A DNA stretch of 35,927 bases. It comes from Aeromonas media (GTDB lineage: Bacteria; Pseudomonadota; Gammaproteobacteria; Enterobacterales; Aeromonadaceae). The stretch lies in assembly GCF_000819985.1 (NCBI RefSeq), contig NZ_CDBZ01000138.1, positions 1,236 through 37,162 on the forward strand. Reading direction: 5' to 3'. Below the pieces are notes generated by a model that saw nothing but the letters and a program-made list of their open reading frames with translations, did not search any database and had not been told where the DNA came from. Each line of letters begins with the position of its first letter. The first letter of the stretch is position 1. Positions 16,446 to 25,500 of this stretch are shown here, piece after piece. Position numbers and translations under genes: made by a program.

Positions 16446-17396
16446 ATGTCCATCAACTGGTTCCCCGGCCACATGCACAAGGCCCGCAAAGAAATTGCCG
16501 AGGTCATGCCCCAGGTCGATGTCATCATCGAGATGCTGGATGCCCGCATCCCCTTCTCCAGCGAGAACCCCCTGGTGCCCGAGCTGCGTGGGGATACTCC
16601 CGTCATCAAGGTGCTGAACAAGGCGGATCTCGCCGATCCGGCGATCACCGAGCTGTGGGTGGCACACATGGAACAAGAGAAGGGGATCAAGGCGTTGCCC
16701 CTGACCCAGCAGGAGCCGGAGAAGATCAAGGCGCTGCTGACCCTGTGCCACGAGATGCTGCCGGAGCGCAACTTCGACCTGCGCGGGGTGCGGGCCATGA
16801 TCATGGGCATCCCCAATGTGGGCAAGTCCACCCTGATCAACACCCTGGCGGGGCGCATCATCGCCCGGACCGGCAACGAGGCGGGGGTGACCAAGTCCCA
16901 GCAGCGGATCAAGCTGGACAACAACGTCATCCTGACCGATACCCCGGGGTTCCTCTGGCCCAAGCTCAACCCGCCCTCCTGCGGCTACCGGCTGGCCATC
17001 ACAGCGGCCATCAAGGACACGGTGTTTGACTACGCCGACATCGCCATGTTCGCCGCCGATTACTTCCTCAAGGCCTACCCGGAGCGGATCAAGGCGCGCT
17101 ACCAGATAGCTGAGTTGCCCGAGACCGAGATCGAGCTGCTGGAGCTCATCGCCCGCCAGCGCGCCTTCATGCGCAAGGGCGGCCTGGCGGATCTGCACAA
17201 GGCCTCCGAGATCCTGGTCAACGAGTTCCGCTCCGGCATGCTGGGGCGCATCTCCCTGGAGACCCCGGAGATGGTGAGCGCCGAGATCGTGCTGGCGGCA
17301 GAGGAAGCGGAGCAGAAGGCCAAGGAGAAGGCGGAGCGGGAAGAGGAGCGCCAGGCGCGGGCTCGTCGCAAGTACGCCAAGAAGCGTCAGAAATAG
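16446..17396 (+). CDS. ylqF: Ribosome biogenesis GTPase YlqF/RbgA family
   Basis: A 316-residue circularly permuted GTPase. The motif order is G4 (NKAD, about residue 59), then G1 (GIPNVGKST, about residue 120), then G3 (DTPG, about residue 164), as in YlqF/RbgA, which helps late assembly of the large ribosomal subunit. The N-terminus INWFPGHMHKA is characteristic. The C-terminal 40 residues are highly charged (Lys, Arg, Glu, Ala) and probably bind RNA or form a helix. The frame opens at 16368, but the ATG at 16446 begins the conserved N-terminus, so it is chosen. The gene has its own promoter and terminator. Confidence 0.93.
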   Translation: MSINWFPGHMHKARKEIAEVMPQVDVIIEMLDARIPFSSENPLVPELRGDTPVIKVLNKADLADPAITELWVAHMEQEKGIKALPLTQQEPEKIKALLTLCHEMLPERNFDLRGVRAMIMGIPNVGKSTLINTLAGRIIARTGNEAGVTKSQQRIKLDNNVILTDTPGFLWPKLNPPSCGYRLAITAAIKDTVFDYADIAMFAADYFLKAYPERIKARYQIAELPETEIELLELIARQRAFMRKGGLADLHKASEILVNEFRSGMLGRISLETPEMVSAEIVLAAEEAEQKAKEKAEREEERQARARRKYAKKRQK

Positions 17397-17420
17397 CGTC
17401 TATTGTGCTGGTAGAAAGAG

Positions 17421-17450
17421 GAGGCGACCCCGGGGTCGCCTCTTCGTTTT
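17421..17450 (+). terminator. Rho-independent terminator of ylqF
   Basis: GAGGCGACCCC (17421-17431) and GGGGTCGCCTC (17432-17442) form a perfect palindrome that folds as a 9-bp stem with a four-base loop. It is followed by TTCGTTTTTC. It starts 24 bases after the stop. Confidence 0.85.
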
Positions 17451-17573
17451 TCAATGGACAGGGTATCGGCCTAAATGGCGGAGCGCCTTGGCCGCCAGCG
17501 GGCACCTCGCGGCTCAGATCCAGGCTGTAGAGTCTGCGCGCAGATAAACACCACCGCCACGGCTCAGCGCCGA

Positions 17574-17601
17574 TTGACAATGGCTTTGGCGGTGGCATGA
17601 T
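17574..17601 (+). promoter_or_regulatory. Sigma70-type promoter of ycaD
   Basis: A perfect -35 TTGACA (17574-17579), a 16-base spacer and CATGAT (17596-17601, four of six to TATAAT). The ycaD ATG lies 36 bases downstream of the -10. Confidence 0.55.
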
Positions 17602-17636
17602 GCGCTCGCATTTTGACTCTCCCCACGGTTTTATCC

Positions 17637-18785
17637 ATGACCACATACTCCCGGCCAGTGCTGTTATTGCTCTGTGGCCTGCTGCTGTTGACCCTGGCCA
17701 TCGCGGTGTTGAATACCCTGGTGCCGCTCTGGCTCGCCCATGACCAGCTTCCGACCTGGCAGGTGGGCATGGTCGGCTCCGCCTATTTTTGCGGCAACCT
17801 GCTGGGGACCCTGCTGGCGGGGGCGCTGATCAAACGCGCCGGGTTCAACCGCAGCTACTACCTGGCATCCCTGATCTTTGCCGCAGGCTGTGTGGGCTTA
17901 GGAGTCACCCTGGGGTTCTGGAGCTGGCTCACCTGGCGCTTCATCGCCGGCATCGGCTGCGCCATGATCTGGGTGGTGGTGGAGAGTGCGCTGATGTGCA
18001 GCGGCAACGCGCGCAACCGGGGGCGTCTGCTCGCCGCCTACATGATGGTCTATTACCTGGGGACTGTGCTCGGGCAACTGCTGGTCAGCACGCTGCCGAC
18101 CGCGCTGATGGATGTGCTGCCCTGGGTGACTGGCCTGGTACTGGCCGCTATCCTACCGCTCTTGTTCACCCGCGTTGTCAGCGAGCAGGGGGAGCCGCAG
18201 GGGGCAACCCGGGTGTGGCCCATGCTGCGCCTGCGTCAGGCGCGCCTTGGGGTCAATGGCTGCATCATCTCCGGCATCGTATTGGGGTCGCTCTATGGCC
18301 TGATGCCGCTCTACCTGAACCATCAGGGGGTGAGTGATGCCGGTATCGGTTACTGGATGGCGGTGATGGTGAGCGCCGGCATCCTGGGGCAGTGGCCCGC
18401 CGGCCGTCTGGCAGACAGGTTCGGTCGTTTGCCGGTACTGCGGATGCAGGTGCTGGTGGTCATCCTGGGCGCCTTGGCGATGCTCGGCAACCTGGCGATG
18501 GGGCCGGCGCTCTTCATCCTGGGCGCCGCCGGTTTTACCCTCTATCCGGTGGCCATGGCCTGGGCCTGCGAGAGGGTCGAGCAGCATCAGCTGGTGGCGA
18601 TGAATCAGGCGCTGCTGCTGAGCTACACCATAGGCAGCCTGCTGGGCCCTGCCTATACCGCGCTCTTGATGCAGCACTACTCGGATAACCTGCTGTTTAT
18701 CATGATCGCCAGCGTGTCCTTCATCTATCTGCTGATGTTGCTGCGCCCCATGGGTGAGCATCCGACGCCGGTGGCCCATGCCTGA
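17637..18785 (+). CDS. ycaD: MFS transporter YcaD family
   Basis: A 382-residue major facilitator with 12 predicted membrane segments, matching YcaD through its length ([45 protein letters not shown] and the end [16 protein letters not shown]). It sits in the inner membrane; the substrate of YcaD is unknown. The longer frame begins at 17613, but the ATG at 17637 gives the usual N-terminus. A good promoter lies just upstream and a strong terminator downstream, so it is a single-gene unit. Confidence 0.92.
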   Translation: MTTYSRPVLLLLCGLLLLTLAIAVLNTLVPLWLAHDQLPTWQVGMVGSAYFCGNLLGTLLAGALIKRAGFNRSYYLASLIFAAGCVGLGVTLGFWSWLTWRFIAGIGCAMIWVVVESALMCSGNARNRGRLLAAYMMVYYLGTVLGQLLVSTLPTALMDVLPWVTGLVLAAILPLLFTRVVSEQGEPQGATRVWPMLRLRQARLGVNGCIISGIVLGSLYGLMPLYLNHQGVSDAGIGYWMAVMVSAGILGQWPAGRLADRFGRLPVLRMQVLVVILGALAMLGNLAMGPALFILGAAGFTLYPVAMAWACERVEQHQLVAMNQALLLSYTIGSLLGPAYTALLMQHYSDNLLFIMIASVSFIYLLMLLRPMGEHPTPVAHA

Positions 18786-18885
18786 TCGCTGTGTCTGATG
18801 GGAAGGGACGCCGAGCGCCAGGCATGACGCTGTCCTGTCTCTGGTGACAGGCGCAGCAAAAGACAGCTGTGCCCTATATAAGAAG

Positions 18886-18914
18886 AGGCGGCCCCGGGGC
18901 CGCCTTGTTGTTTT
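18886..18914. terminator. Terminator between ycaD and the deacetylase-like gene
   Basis: AGGCGGCCCC and GGGGCCGCCT (18886-18905) form a 20-base perfect palindrome, followed on the plus strand by TGTTGTTTT. On the minus strand CTTCTTATATAG follows, so it may work weakly for the convergent gene as well. Confidence 0.8.
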
Positions 18915-18941
18915 CAGGGGATGGCGAGGGGGAAAGGGGTG

Positions 18942-19838
18942 CTAGCCATAGCGCTTTTTTGCCTCTTCAAACAGAGAGAGGTGCAGCGGGATCAACTGCC
19001 GCCAGTCGCGCCGATAACCGCCTCCCGGTACGGCGGCGATGGGCAGACCGTTGCTTATCGCACAGTCAAACACCATGGCGTCCCGCTGACGCACCCCGGC
19101 GTCGCTCAGGGAGAGGTAGCCGAGCTCGTCGGCCTGGTGCACGTCGACCCCGGCCTGGTAGAGGATGAGATCGGGGCGGTAGAGGCGCAGCGCCAGATTC
19201 AGCGCCTGGCTCAGGGTCTCGAGGTAGGTGTCGTCCTCCATGCCGCTTGGCAGGGCGAAGTCCAGATGGGAGGCGGGTTTGTGGTGGGGGAAGTTGTGCT
19301 CGCCATGCAGGGAGAGGGTGATGATGTCCCGGCTCCCCGTGCACAGGGCGGCGCTGCCATCTCCTTGGTGGACATCGAGATCCACGATGAGCACCTGCTC
19401 GCAGCGCCCCTCGTCGAGGCAGGCCCGGGCCGCTATCACCAGATCGTTGAACAGGCAGAAGCCGCTGCCAAAGTCCCTGTGAGCGTGATGATAGCCGCCG
19501 GAGATCTGGAGGCCGCAGCCCTGCTCGAGGGCGTGACGGCTGGCGGCGACGGTGGCCCCGACCGAGCGCAGGGTGCGTTCAATCAGCATGGGTGACCAGG
19601 GAAAACCGAGCCTGCGGATGGCCTCTCTTTCAAGCTGCCCGGTGAGGGCTGCCTCAACATGGTCGGCATCGTGGACCCGTGCTATCTGCTCGCGGCTCGC
19701 GGCGGGGGCCTCTGCCAGCGGATAGCCCAGTGCTGCCAGGTGCTGGTAGATCGCCTGGTACTTGGCCAGGGGAAAGCGGTGGCGCTCGGGCAGCGTCAGG
19801 GAGGAGTAATAGGGGTGGTAGAAGATGCGCAGGGACAT
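18942..19838 (-). CDS. Histone deacetylase-like amidohydrolase
   Basis: A 298-residue zinc amidohydrolase of the HDAC/acetoin-utilisation family. The paired active-site histidines are in GGYHHAHRD. Zinc ligands are in IVDLDVHQGDG and in YQAGVDVHQADELG. The glycine-rich end AAVPGGGYRRD carries the catalytic tyrosine. Bacterial members remove acyl groups from proteins, polyamines or small molecules; the substrate here is unknown. The start at 19838-19836 (MSLRIFYHPYY) fits the family, while the longer frame to 19892 adds residues overlapping the yccT terminator. The gene follows yccT after a terminator, so it may need its own promoter, which I cannot place. Confidence 0.87.
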   Translation of the reverse strand: MSLRIFYHPYYSSLTLPERHRFPLAKYQAIYQHLAALGYPLAEAPAASREQIARVHDADHVEAALTGQLEREAIRRLGFPWSPMLIERTLRSVGATVAASRHALEQGCGLQISGGYHHAHRDFGSGFCLFNDLVIAARACLDEGRCEQVLIVDLDVHQGDGSAALCTGSRDIITLSLHGEHNFPHHKPASHLDFALPSGMEDDTYLETLSQALNLALRLYRPDLILYQAGVDVHQADELGYLSLSDAGVRQRDAMVFDCAISNGLPIAAVPGGGYRRDWRQLIPLHLSLFEEAKKRYG

Positions 19839-19861
19839 GGCAATAGGCCCGAACTGATATG

Positions 19862-19884
19862 AAAAAGGGGAGCCAGGCTCCCCT
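19862..19884 (-). terminator. Rho-independent terminator of yccT
   Basis: Read on the minus strand, an arm GGGGAGCC pairs with GGCTCCCC around a very short loop, then TTTTT follows (19866-19862). It lies about 28 bases after the yccT stop. Confidence 0.75.
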
Positions 19885-19911
19885 CTATGCATAAAGCGAC
19901 GCGCTGCGCCC

Positions 19912-20571
19912 TTATTGCTGCTGGATCACCCAGATCTGGAAGGCCTTGCGGGTCTCCGCATCGGCCCTGTTGTACCAGCTCTGCAGCTGGGTCAGGGCTT
20001 CCGGATTGCTCTGAGCCTTGCTCGGCGCCACTTCGACCGGCGCGCTGGCGGCGGCCATCACGGCAGCACTGGAGACGGCAACGGTGGCTGGCTGGTTGAA
20101 GGCCTTGCCCATCTTGAGCAGCTCCTGCTGATAGTCACGGGTCAGCTGGAAGCCACCCACTTTCGGCATGATGAACTGTTCGCTGGCCAGGGCCTGACCG
20201 CTGACCTTGTCCTTGAGAACGACTTTCTGCTGTTTCACGAATTGCTGGGCTTCAGATTCGTTACGGGGCTTCTTGAAATCCAGCACCAGCTTCTGGTTGT
20301 CACCGGCGGTGAAGTTGATCACCAGGGGCTCGGCGGTCACCAGCTTGATCTCGCTGCGGCTGGAGTAGTTGCCTTCGAAGGCTACCACCACCTGGTGCTT
20401 GCCGGCACTGATGGGGAAGGTGCTGCTCTTGTCCAACAGCTTGGGATTGATGGACTCGCCATCGATCAGCTGGACCACGTAGGGATTGCTTATTTCCAGT
20501 TGGCTATCAGCCAGGGCGCTACCTGCCCACAACAGACCAGCCAGGGCCGGCACCAGAACAGTCAGTTTCAT
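19912..20571 (-). CDS. yccT: YccT/CsgI-like exported protein (DUF2057)
   Basis: A 219-residue exported protein. The signal peptide MKLTVLVPALAGLLWAGSALA is cleaved before DSQLEISN. The mature part has the DUF2057 pattern (YVVQLIDGESI, then AGKHQVVVAFEGNYSSRSE and PLVINFTAGDNQKLVLDF). The E. coli homolog YccT/CsgI restrains curli fibre formation in the periplasm. A curli role here is not shown, since no csg gene is in view. AAGGAG sits directly before the chosen ATG at 20571-20569. The C-terminal third is Ala/Ser/Val-rich, then a helical tail. A terminator follows. Confidence 0.82.
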   Translation of the reverse strand: MKLTVLVPALAGLLWAGSALADSQLEISNPYVVQLIDGESINPKLLDKSSTFPISAGKHQVVVAFEGNYSSRSEIKLVTAEPLVINFTAGDNQKLVLDFKKPRNESEAQQFVKQQKVVLKDKVSGQALASEQFIMPKVGGFQLTRDYQQELLKMGKAFNQPATVAVSSAAVMAAASAPVEVAPSKAQSNPEALTQLQSWYNRADAETRKAFQIWVIQQQ

Positions 20572-20715
20572 TTCATCTCCTTGAACAGTCAGGCGATTGC
20601 CCACTGAAAAATAGGGGCTCATTTTTACAGGTTTGCCCCACAGCAGCAATAGCCGTTTATGGCGCCGCCCGGCAGTCAGCTTGCTGACTTATCTGTCAAA
20701 TAAACCCGACATGCC

Positions 20716-22788
20716 TCATTCGATACGCCGGGTGAAAGGGGGCAGCGCATCGAGCAAGCCCTTGCCGTAGCGCTTGGTGAGCAGGCGCCGATCGAGAATG
20801 GTTACCCGGCCCCGATCGGCTTCCTTGCGGATCAGACGACCACAGGCCTGGATCAGTTTGCGGGACGCCTCCGGTACCGTCAGCTGCAGGAAGGGGTTGC
20901 CGCCGCGTTTTTCGACCCACTCGGCGGTCGCCTCCTCCACCGGGGAGTTCGGCACCGCGAAGGGGAGCTTGGTGATCACCAGGTTGGTGAGGTAGTGACC
21001 GGGGAGGTCCAGCCCTTCCGAGAAGCTGCCTGTACCAAACAATATGCTGGCCTGACCGCCGTCGCACTTCTGTTTGTGCAGGGTGAGCAGAGCGTTGCGC
21101 GACGCTTCCCCCTGTACCAGCAGGGAGAGGCCCTTGGCCCGCAGCCCCACTGCCACCTCGTTCATCTGCCGGTAGGAGGAGAAGAGCACCAGGCTCGCCT
21201 CCTTGCCCGCCAGCAGACGGGGCAGGGTATCGACCAGCTCCTGGGTAAAGCCGGGAGCGCTCGGTTCATGGGTCATTTTTGGCAGATAAAGCTCGGCCTT
21301 GTGGTACTCGAAAGGAGAGCGCAGGCGCAGATAACGGGTGCCGTCATGCTCTTTGAGCCCCACCTGGTGGCGGAAATAGCTGAAGGAGGAGAGGGCGGTG
21401 AGGGTGGCCGAGACCAGCACGGCGCCCAGACAGCGGGACCAGAGCCACTCTTCCAGCAGATAACCCACCTCTATGGGGGAGGCGTGCAGCCAGATGTCCC
21501 CATCCTCGCTCCTGGCCATCCAACGGGCCAGCGGTGTCTTGCCCGACGGCACGTGGCGGCTCAGCATCTCCCACAGGGCGCAGAAACTCTCCAGCCGCTG
21601 CAGGTAAAAACCGCTCTCCGCCAGCAGGGGCTCGGCCTCCTTGCGACGGATTTCGCCGTCTTTGAGTGCCTCGCCGATGGCGCCCTGCATCCTGTCCAGC
21701 GCCCGCAGCGCCTTCTTGCTCGCCTCCTTCAAGTTTTCGGCCAGCATGGGCAGGGGATCGGGCAGGACCCCCTCGGCAAATCTGTGGTGCTGCTCGCTGC
21801 CAAACAGGTGATCGTTGCCGGCGAGCCACTGCTCCAGCGCCTTGAGATCCGGTTGCAGGGAGGCCAGGGCATCCTGCAGTTTCAGCTGGGGGTCGAGCAA
21901 GCTCTCCTTGTTCAGCGCCCTGGCCAGCTTGCCGGCGCTCTGCACCAGTTTTTCCAGCCAGCGGCGGGACCCCTTGATGCTGGCCGAGGCGGCACCGTGA
22001 TCCCGGGCTATGGTCGGCAGGTGATGAGCCTCATCCAGCACATAGATACACTCATCCGGCGGCGGCAATATGATACCGCCGCCCATGGTGAGGTCGGAGA
22101 GCAGCAGGGCATGGTTGACCACCAGCACGTCGGCAGCGTCCATGTCGTTGCGGGCACGGTGGAAGGGGCAGTGCTGATGGTGGCTCAGTGCCTTGTTGCA
22201 GCTGTGGCGATCGGCGGCGATGCGATCCCAGCACAGATCCGGAATGGGCTTGGGCCAGTTGTCCCTGTCCCCGTCCCACTTCCCCTCGGTGTAGGCCTGC
22301 CACAGCGCCTGATAGCGTTCCTTGTCAGAATCTGACGGCTTGTGCTTGCTCAAACTACCGAAGTCGAGTTCGAGATTGGCCATCTCGGCGCCGCTTGCTG
22401 CTTGTTCAAGCAGATGTTCACAGCAGTAACGCTGACGCCCCTTGACCAGCATGAAGCGAAACGGCAGCTCGCTGTGGCGATGATAGAACGGCAGATCCTT
22501 GTGGATCAGCTGTTCCTGCAGGGCGACGGTGGCGGTGGAGATCACCAGTTTCTTCTGGGTGAGCCGTGCCACAGGGATGGCGCCCTGGGCGTAGGAGAGG
22601 GATTTGCCGATACCGGTGCCCGCCTCGGCCACCAGGATGCGGCGACTCTTCTCATACTCACCGGTGAGCGTCTTGGCGATTTCGGCCACCAGAAAATTCT
22701 GCTCCTTGCGCGGCACAAAACCGGGTAAACCATCGGCAATCTGTCGATAGGTATTGCGAATGGTGGCTTTGAGGCGAGTCGATAGCAT
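20716..22788 (-). CDS. dinG: ATP-dependent DNA helicase DinG
   Basis: A 690-residue superfamily 2 helicase of the XPD/DinG type. Walker A is EAGTGIGKS near residue 55. Four cysteines for the iron-sulfur cluster are in RQRYCCEHLL, DLCWDRI, HSCNKAL and HCPFHRAR. The DEAH box is YVLDEAHHLP. The C-terminal helicase motifs include LVSATLTALSSFSYF, GTGSFSEGLDLPG and QACGRLIRKEADRG. It unwinds DNA 5' to 3' and helps remove R-loops and DNA damage intermediates. Neither the ATG at 22788 (MLSTRLK) nor the one at 22824 has a clear ribosome binding site. The shorter start matches the family better. Confidence 0.93.
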   Translation of the reverse strand: MLSTRLKATIRNTYRQIADGLPGFVPRKEQNFLVAEIAKTLTGEYEKSRRILVAEAGTGIGKSLSYAQGAIPVARLTQKKLVISTATVALQEQLIHKDLPFYHRHSELPFRFMLVKGRQRYCCEHLLEQAASGAEMANLELDFGSLSKHKPSDSDKERYQALWQAYTEGKWDGDRDNWPKPIPDLCWDRIAADRHSCNKALSHHQHCPFHRARNDMDAADVLVVNHALLLSDLTMGGGIILPPPDECIYVLDEAHHLPTIARDHGAASASIKGSRRWLEKLVQSAGKLARALNKESLLDPQLKLQDALASLQPDLKALEQWLAGNDHLFGSEQHHRFAEGVLPDPLPMLAENLKEASKKALRALDRMQGAIGEALKDGEIRRKEAEPLLAESGFYLQRLESFCALWEMLSRHVPSGKTPLARWMARSEDGDIWLHASPIEVGYLLEEWLWSRCLGAVLVSATLTALSSFSYFRHQVGLKEHDGTRYLRLRSPFEYHKAELYLPKMTHEPSAPGFTQELVDTLPRLLAGKEASLVLFSSYRQMNEVAVGLRAKGLSLLVQGEASRNALLTLHKQKCDGGQASILFGTGSFSEGLDLPGHYLTNLVITKLPFAVPNSPVEEATAEWVEKRGGNPFLQLTVPEASRKLIQACGRLIRKEADRGRVTILDRRLLTKRYGKGLLDALPPFTRRIE

Positions 22789-23173
22789 GAATGAGGTGTG
22801 ACCGTGTCTGGGATGAATGGCCACAGGATACCCGCAACAGGCGGCCTGGGTCGAGGCAAGGCGAGGCAGGGGTTAGGGGTCGGGATCCGCACTTATGTTA
22901 TGGGGTGAGCGGCACGTGCAATAAACCACCAAAAAAGGGCGATTCAGGTAGCAAGTATCGCTGTAAACGTTTTCCCTGAGAGGGCAAACAATATGGGATT
23001 CAGCTCACAATTTTTTCCCTATGACTATGGTTTTCTCAAAAAGTTCCAAGTTTTTTCGTTGCGGATCGTAAAACCCGGTGATAGTCTCGGCTGCATAGTG
23101 ATGCAAAGAACATCGCTAACACAGGGAATAACAAGGACTTAGTGTTTAATTACAGTAGGCATTGGAAACAACT
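22789..23173. other. Divergent leader region, dinG / porin
   Basis: About 385 bases between the dinG and porin starts. The part next to the porin (22910-23173) is much more AT-rich than the window average, as expected for a strongly controlled porin promoter with a long leader. TTGCGG and TAGTCT spaced by 17 bases (23058-23086) form a weak promoter candidate. I cannot identify OmpR-type sites with confidence. No other gene is visible here. Confidence 0.55.
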
Positions 23174-24208
23174 ATGAAAAAGACAATTCTGGCTATCGCT
23201 ATCCCGGCTCTGTTTGCATCTGCCGCTAACGCCGCAGTCGTTTATGACAAAGACGGTACTTCCTTTGATATCTACGGCCGTGTACAAGCCAACTACTACG
23301 GCGAGCACGACGACACCGACGCAGAACTGGTTGGTTCCTCCCGTCTGGGCTGGTCCGGTAAAGTTGCACTGAACAACACCTGGTCCGGTATCGCCAAGAC
23401 CGAATGGCAAGTCTCTGCTGAGAACTCCGCCAACAAGTTTGACTCCCGTCACATCTACGTCGGTTTCGACGGTACCCAGTACGGCAAGATCATCTTCGGC
23501 CAGACCGACACTGCGTTCTACGACGTGCTGGAGCCGACCGATATCTTCAACGAATGGGGTGACGTAGGTAACTTCTATGACGGTCGTCAAGAAGGTCAGA
23601 TCATCTATTCCAACACCTTCGGTGGCTTCAAGGGCAAACTGTCCTATCAGACCAACGATGACAAGGCTGTCAAGGTTACTGATATCGGTCAAGGCATCAA
23701 AGAAGACGCCATCTATGGTCCGAAAGCCAAGCGTAACTACGGCTACGCCGCTGCTGCTGGTTATGACTTCGACTTCGGTCTGGGCCTGAACGCCGGTTAC
23801 GCCTACTCCGACCTGGAAAGCACCGCTTCCAGTGCTTCTGGCGACAAGAAAGAGTGGGCCCTGGGCGCACACTACGCCATCAACGGTTTCTACTTCGCTG
23901 GTATGTACACCCAGGGTGACCTGAGCTACGACAACACCACCCAAGGTAGCAACAAGGACAAGGGCCGTGGCTACGAGCTGGCTGCCTCCTACAACGTAGA
24001 CGCCTGGACCTTCCTGGCTGGCTACAACTTTGCCGAAGGCAAAGTGCTGTCCAACTCTTCCGGTTCTTCCTACGAAGACATCGTTGACGAGACCCTGCTG
24101 GGCGTACAGTACAACTTCACTTCCAAGCTGAAAGCGTACACCGAGTACAAGATCCAGGGTATCGACGACCTGGACGACGAGTTCACTGTTGCCCTGCAAT
24201 ACAACTTC
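23174..24208 (+). CDS. General outer membrane porin (OmpC/OmpF family)
   Basis: A 345-residue outer membrane protein. The signal peptide MKKTILAIAIPALFASAANA is cleaved before AVVYDKDG. The mature chain begins with a porin-type strand (FDIYGRVQANYYG) and ends in the terminal phenylalanine (VALQYNF) recognised by the BAM assembly machinery. Alternating aromatic/polar strands fill the length, as expected for a 16-strand trimeric barrel that passes small hydrophilic solutes. Codon use differs from the neighbours: many GGT, GCT, CGT and TCC codons, as in very highly expressed genes. The frame also allows a start at 23162, but the signal peptide begins at 23174. A terminator follows at 24239. Confidence 0.92.
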
Positions 24209-24238
24209 TAATCCAGTCTTAGTACGGATTTAGTTGAT

Positions 24239-24270
24239 AAACGGCCAAGCTTGCTTGGCCGTTTTGTTTT
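24239..24270 (+). terminator. Rho-independent terminator of the porin gene
   Basis: ACGGCCAAG (24241-24249) and CTTGGCCGT (24254-24262) make a 9-bp stem, extended by two A-T pairs, with a four-base loop. TTTTGTTTT follows. Confidence 0.88.
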
Positions 24271-24413
24271 ATCTGCCTTTCACCTTCCTCATACCCCGCT
24301 GTTTGGCCCTGCGCCAGGTCACGTTGTCTCTTTTCCGCCCTTGGCTCCCCCCTCGTAAATCGCTAGATTATTCAATTCGTTGAAAGATGGTCTGCCGACA
24401 GGGAAGGATGCGT

Positions 24414-25355
24414 GTGATCGATTTCAGTCACCCCGAGTGGCGGGCGTTGGCGCAGCAGTTGCTGGGCCACTCGCCTGTGGTGATCCGTGGCCGCCAGTGG
24501 CAACCGCTGGTGGGTCTGCTCAAGGATAACCAGCTGCTGCTCGCCCATGGCAGCAACAGCTATGAGCTCACACCGGCCGGACGGCGCTATCTCACCCGCG
24601 AGCTGATGCTGGCCGAGATCGCCACCGCTCCCCCCGAGCCCGAGGAGTGGCTTCATGCTCAGGGTTGGCAGTTGGGGGAGCAGGTTAACGAGCGGGTGCT
24701 GGCGGCGCTCTATCGCAAGTCAGATGTGAACTTCACCCCCAACGAGCAGATCGACTTTGAGGACAAGGGCATTCGGCTCTGTGCCGATCAGCTGTTGCGC
24801 TTGCGCTCCGCCCAGCCGTTCAGCCTCTTTTTTAGCAGCGGTACCCTGATCGACGCGGCGCCCTGGCTGCAGGCCCTCGGCGAAGTGTCCCTGCCTGAGC
24901 GTACCCGTGCGGATCTTGGCAAGATCCTGTGGGGGGAGGGGAATATCGAGCGGGTGATCACCACCGACAGCGTCGGCGCCTTTGCCGAGCTTCTTCTTGA
25001 GTCAGGCAGCTTGCTGGTGTGGGCACCCCCATCTGCCTCCCTGGCCCTGCAGCAGGTGGTGGCCGCTTTGCCGCCCAATGTGCTGTGGAGCCATCTCACC
25101 GCTCTCGACCCTGCCGGGGTGGATCGGGTGCAGGCGCTGGCCCAACGGCTGGGGCGTCCGGCCAGCTGGTGGCTGCCCCGGGATCTGGCTCCCATCAAGG
25201 AGGCCTATGCCGCCCCTCTGCAGGACGCACGCCCTTGGGAGCCGAGCCGGATCCCCCGTCCATTGCGGGCGTGGTGCAGCGATCTGGTGGAGTCCAACCG
25301 CGGCCTGTCGGCCGAGGTGTGTGCCCTGGCATCGGGCTGGCATGCCATCGGCTGA
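24414..25355 (+). CDS. Uncharacterised protein with a degenerate TOPRIM/JetD-like C-terminus
   Basis: A protein of about 313 residues with no family I can name firmly. The first 75 residues ([16 protein letters not shown] to [12 protein letters not shown]) look like a winged-helix region. The C-terminal half ([15 protein letters not shown], a segment ending [32 protein letters not shown], then GRPASWWLP) has the spacing of the TOPRIM-like domain of JetD and topoisomerase VI subunit A. In those proteins an EN and a DxDPAG motif occupy these places. Here Glu is replaced (TTDS) and the first Asp of DxD is Ala (ALDPAG), so metal-dependent cleavage is unlikely. The GTG at 24414 is chosen because GGGAAGG lies six bases before it; ATG codons at 24387 and 24408 are alternatives. 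It lies between the porin and aspC. Confidence 0.65.
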   Translation: MIDFSHPEWRALAQQLLGHSPVVIRGRQWQPLVGLLKDNQLLLAHGSNSYELTPAGRRYLTRELMLAEIATAPPEPEEWLHAQGWQLGEQVNERVLAALYRKSDVNFTPNEQIDFEDKGIRLCADQLLRLRSAQPFSLFFSSGTLIDAAPWLQALGEVSLPERTRADLGKILWGEGNIERVITTDSVGAFAELLLESGSLLVWAPPSASLALQQVVAALPPNVLWSHLTALDPAGVDRVQALAQRLGRPASWWLPRDLAPIKEAYAAPLQDARPWEPSRIPRPLRAWCSDLVESNRGLSAEVCALASGWHAIG

Positions 25356-25404
25356 CGGGGCCGCCATCCCCGTTGAGAAAGCGGTTTTCCCCTATGGAAG
25401 GCAG

Positions 25405-25413
25405 TGGTATAAA
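25405..25413 (+). promoter_or_regulatory. Extended -10 promoter candidate for aspC
   Basis: TGGTATAAA forms a TGn extended -10 with a five-of-six TATAAA hexamer. No good -35 is present, as is common for extended -10 promoters. The predicted start lies just before the hairpin at 25424. Confidence 0.4.
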
Positions 25414-25423
25414 GAGTTGACGG

Positions 25424-25450
25424 AGCGCTCGCCAAAGGGGCGCTTTTGTT
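25424..25450 (+). terminator. Terminator or leader attenuator before aspC
   Basis: AGCGCTC (25424-25430) and GGGCGCT (25438-25444) form a 7-bp stem with one G-T pair and a seven-base loop, followed by TTTTGTTT. It could simply end the upstream gene. Because a likely promoter lies directly before it, it could instead act in the aspC leader. Confidence 0.6.
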
Positions 25451-25500
25451 TGCCAATCTACTTTGCCAGCCAACGAACTCAACGGAATACAGGGAATACC

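Noticed and set aside
23058-23086. TTGCGG-17-TAGTCT as the porin promoter
   Set aside because: Both hexamers match the consensus in only about half their positions. It is mentioned in the leader entry, but is too weak to list as a promoter.
23150-24199. A 349-codon open frame antisense to the porin gene
   Set aside because: It mirrors the porin almost end to end and arises from the porin's biased codon use. The sequence shows no signal peptide or family motif of its own, and the porin is unmistakable.
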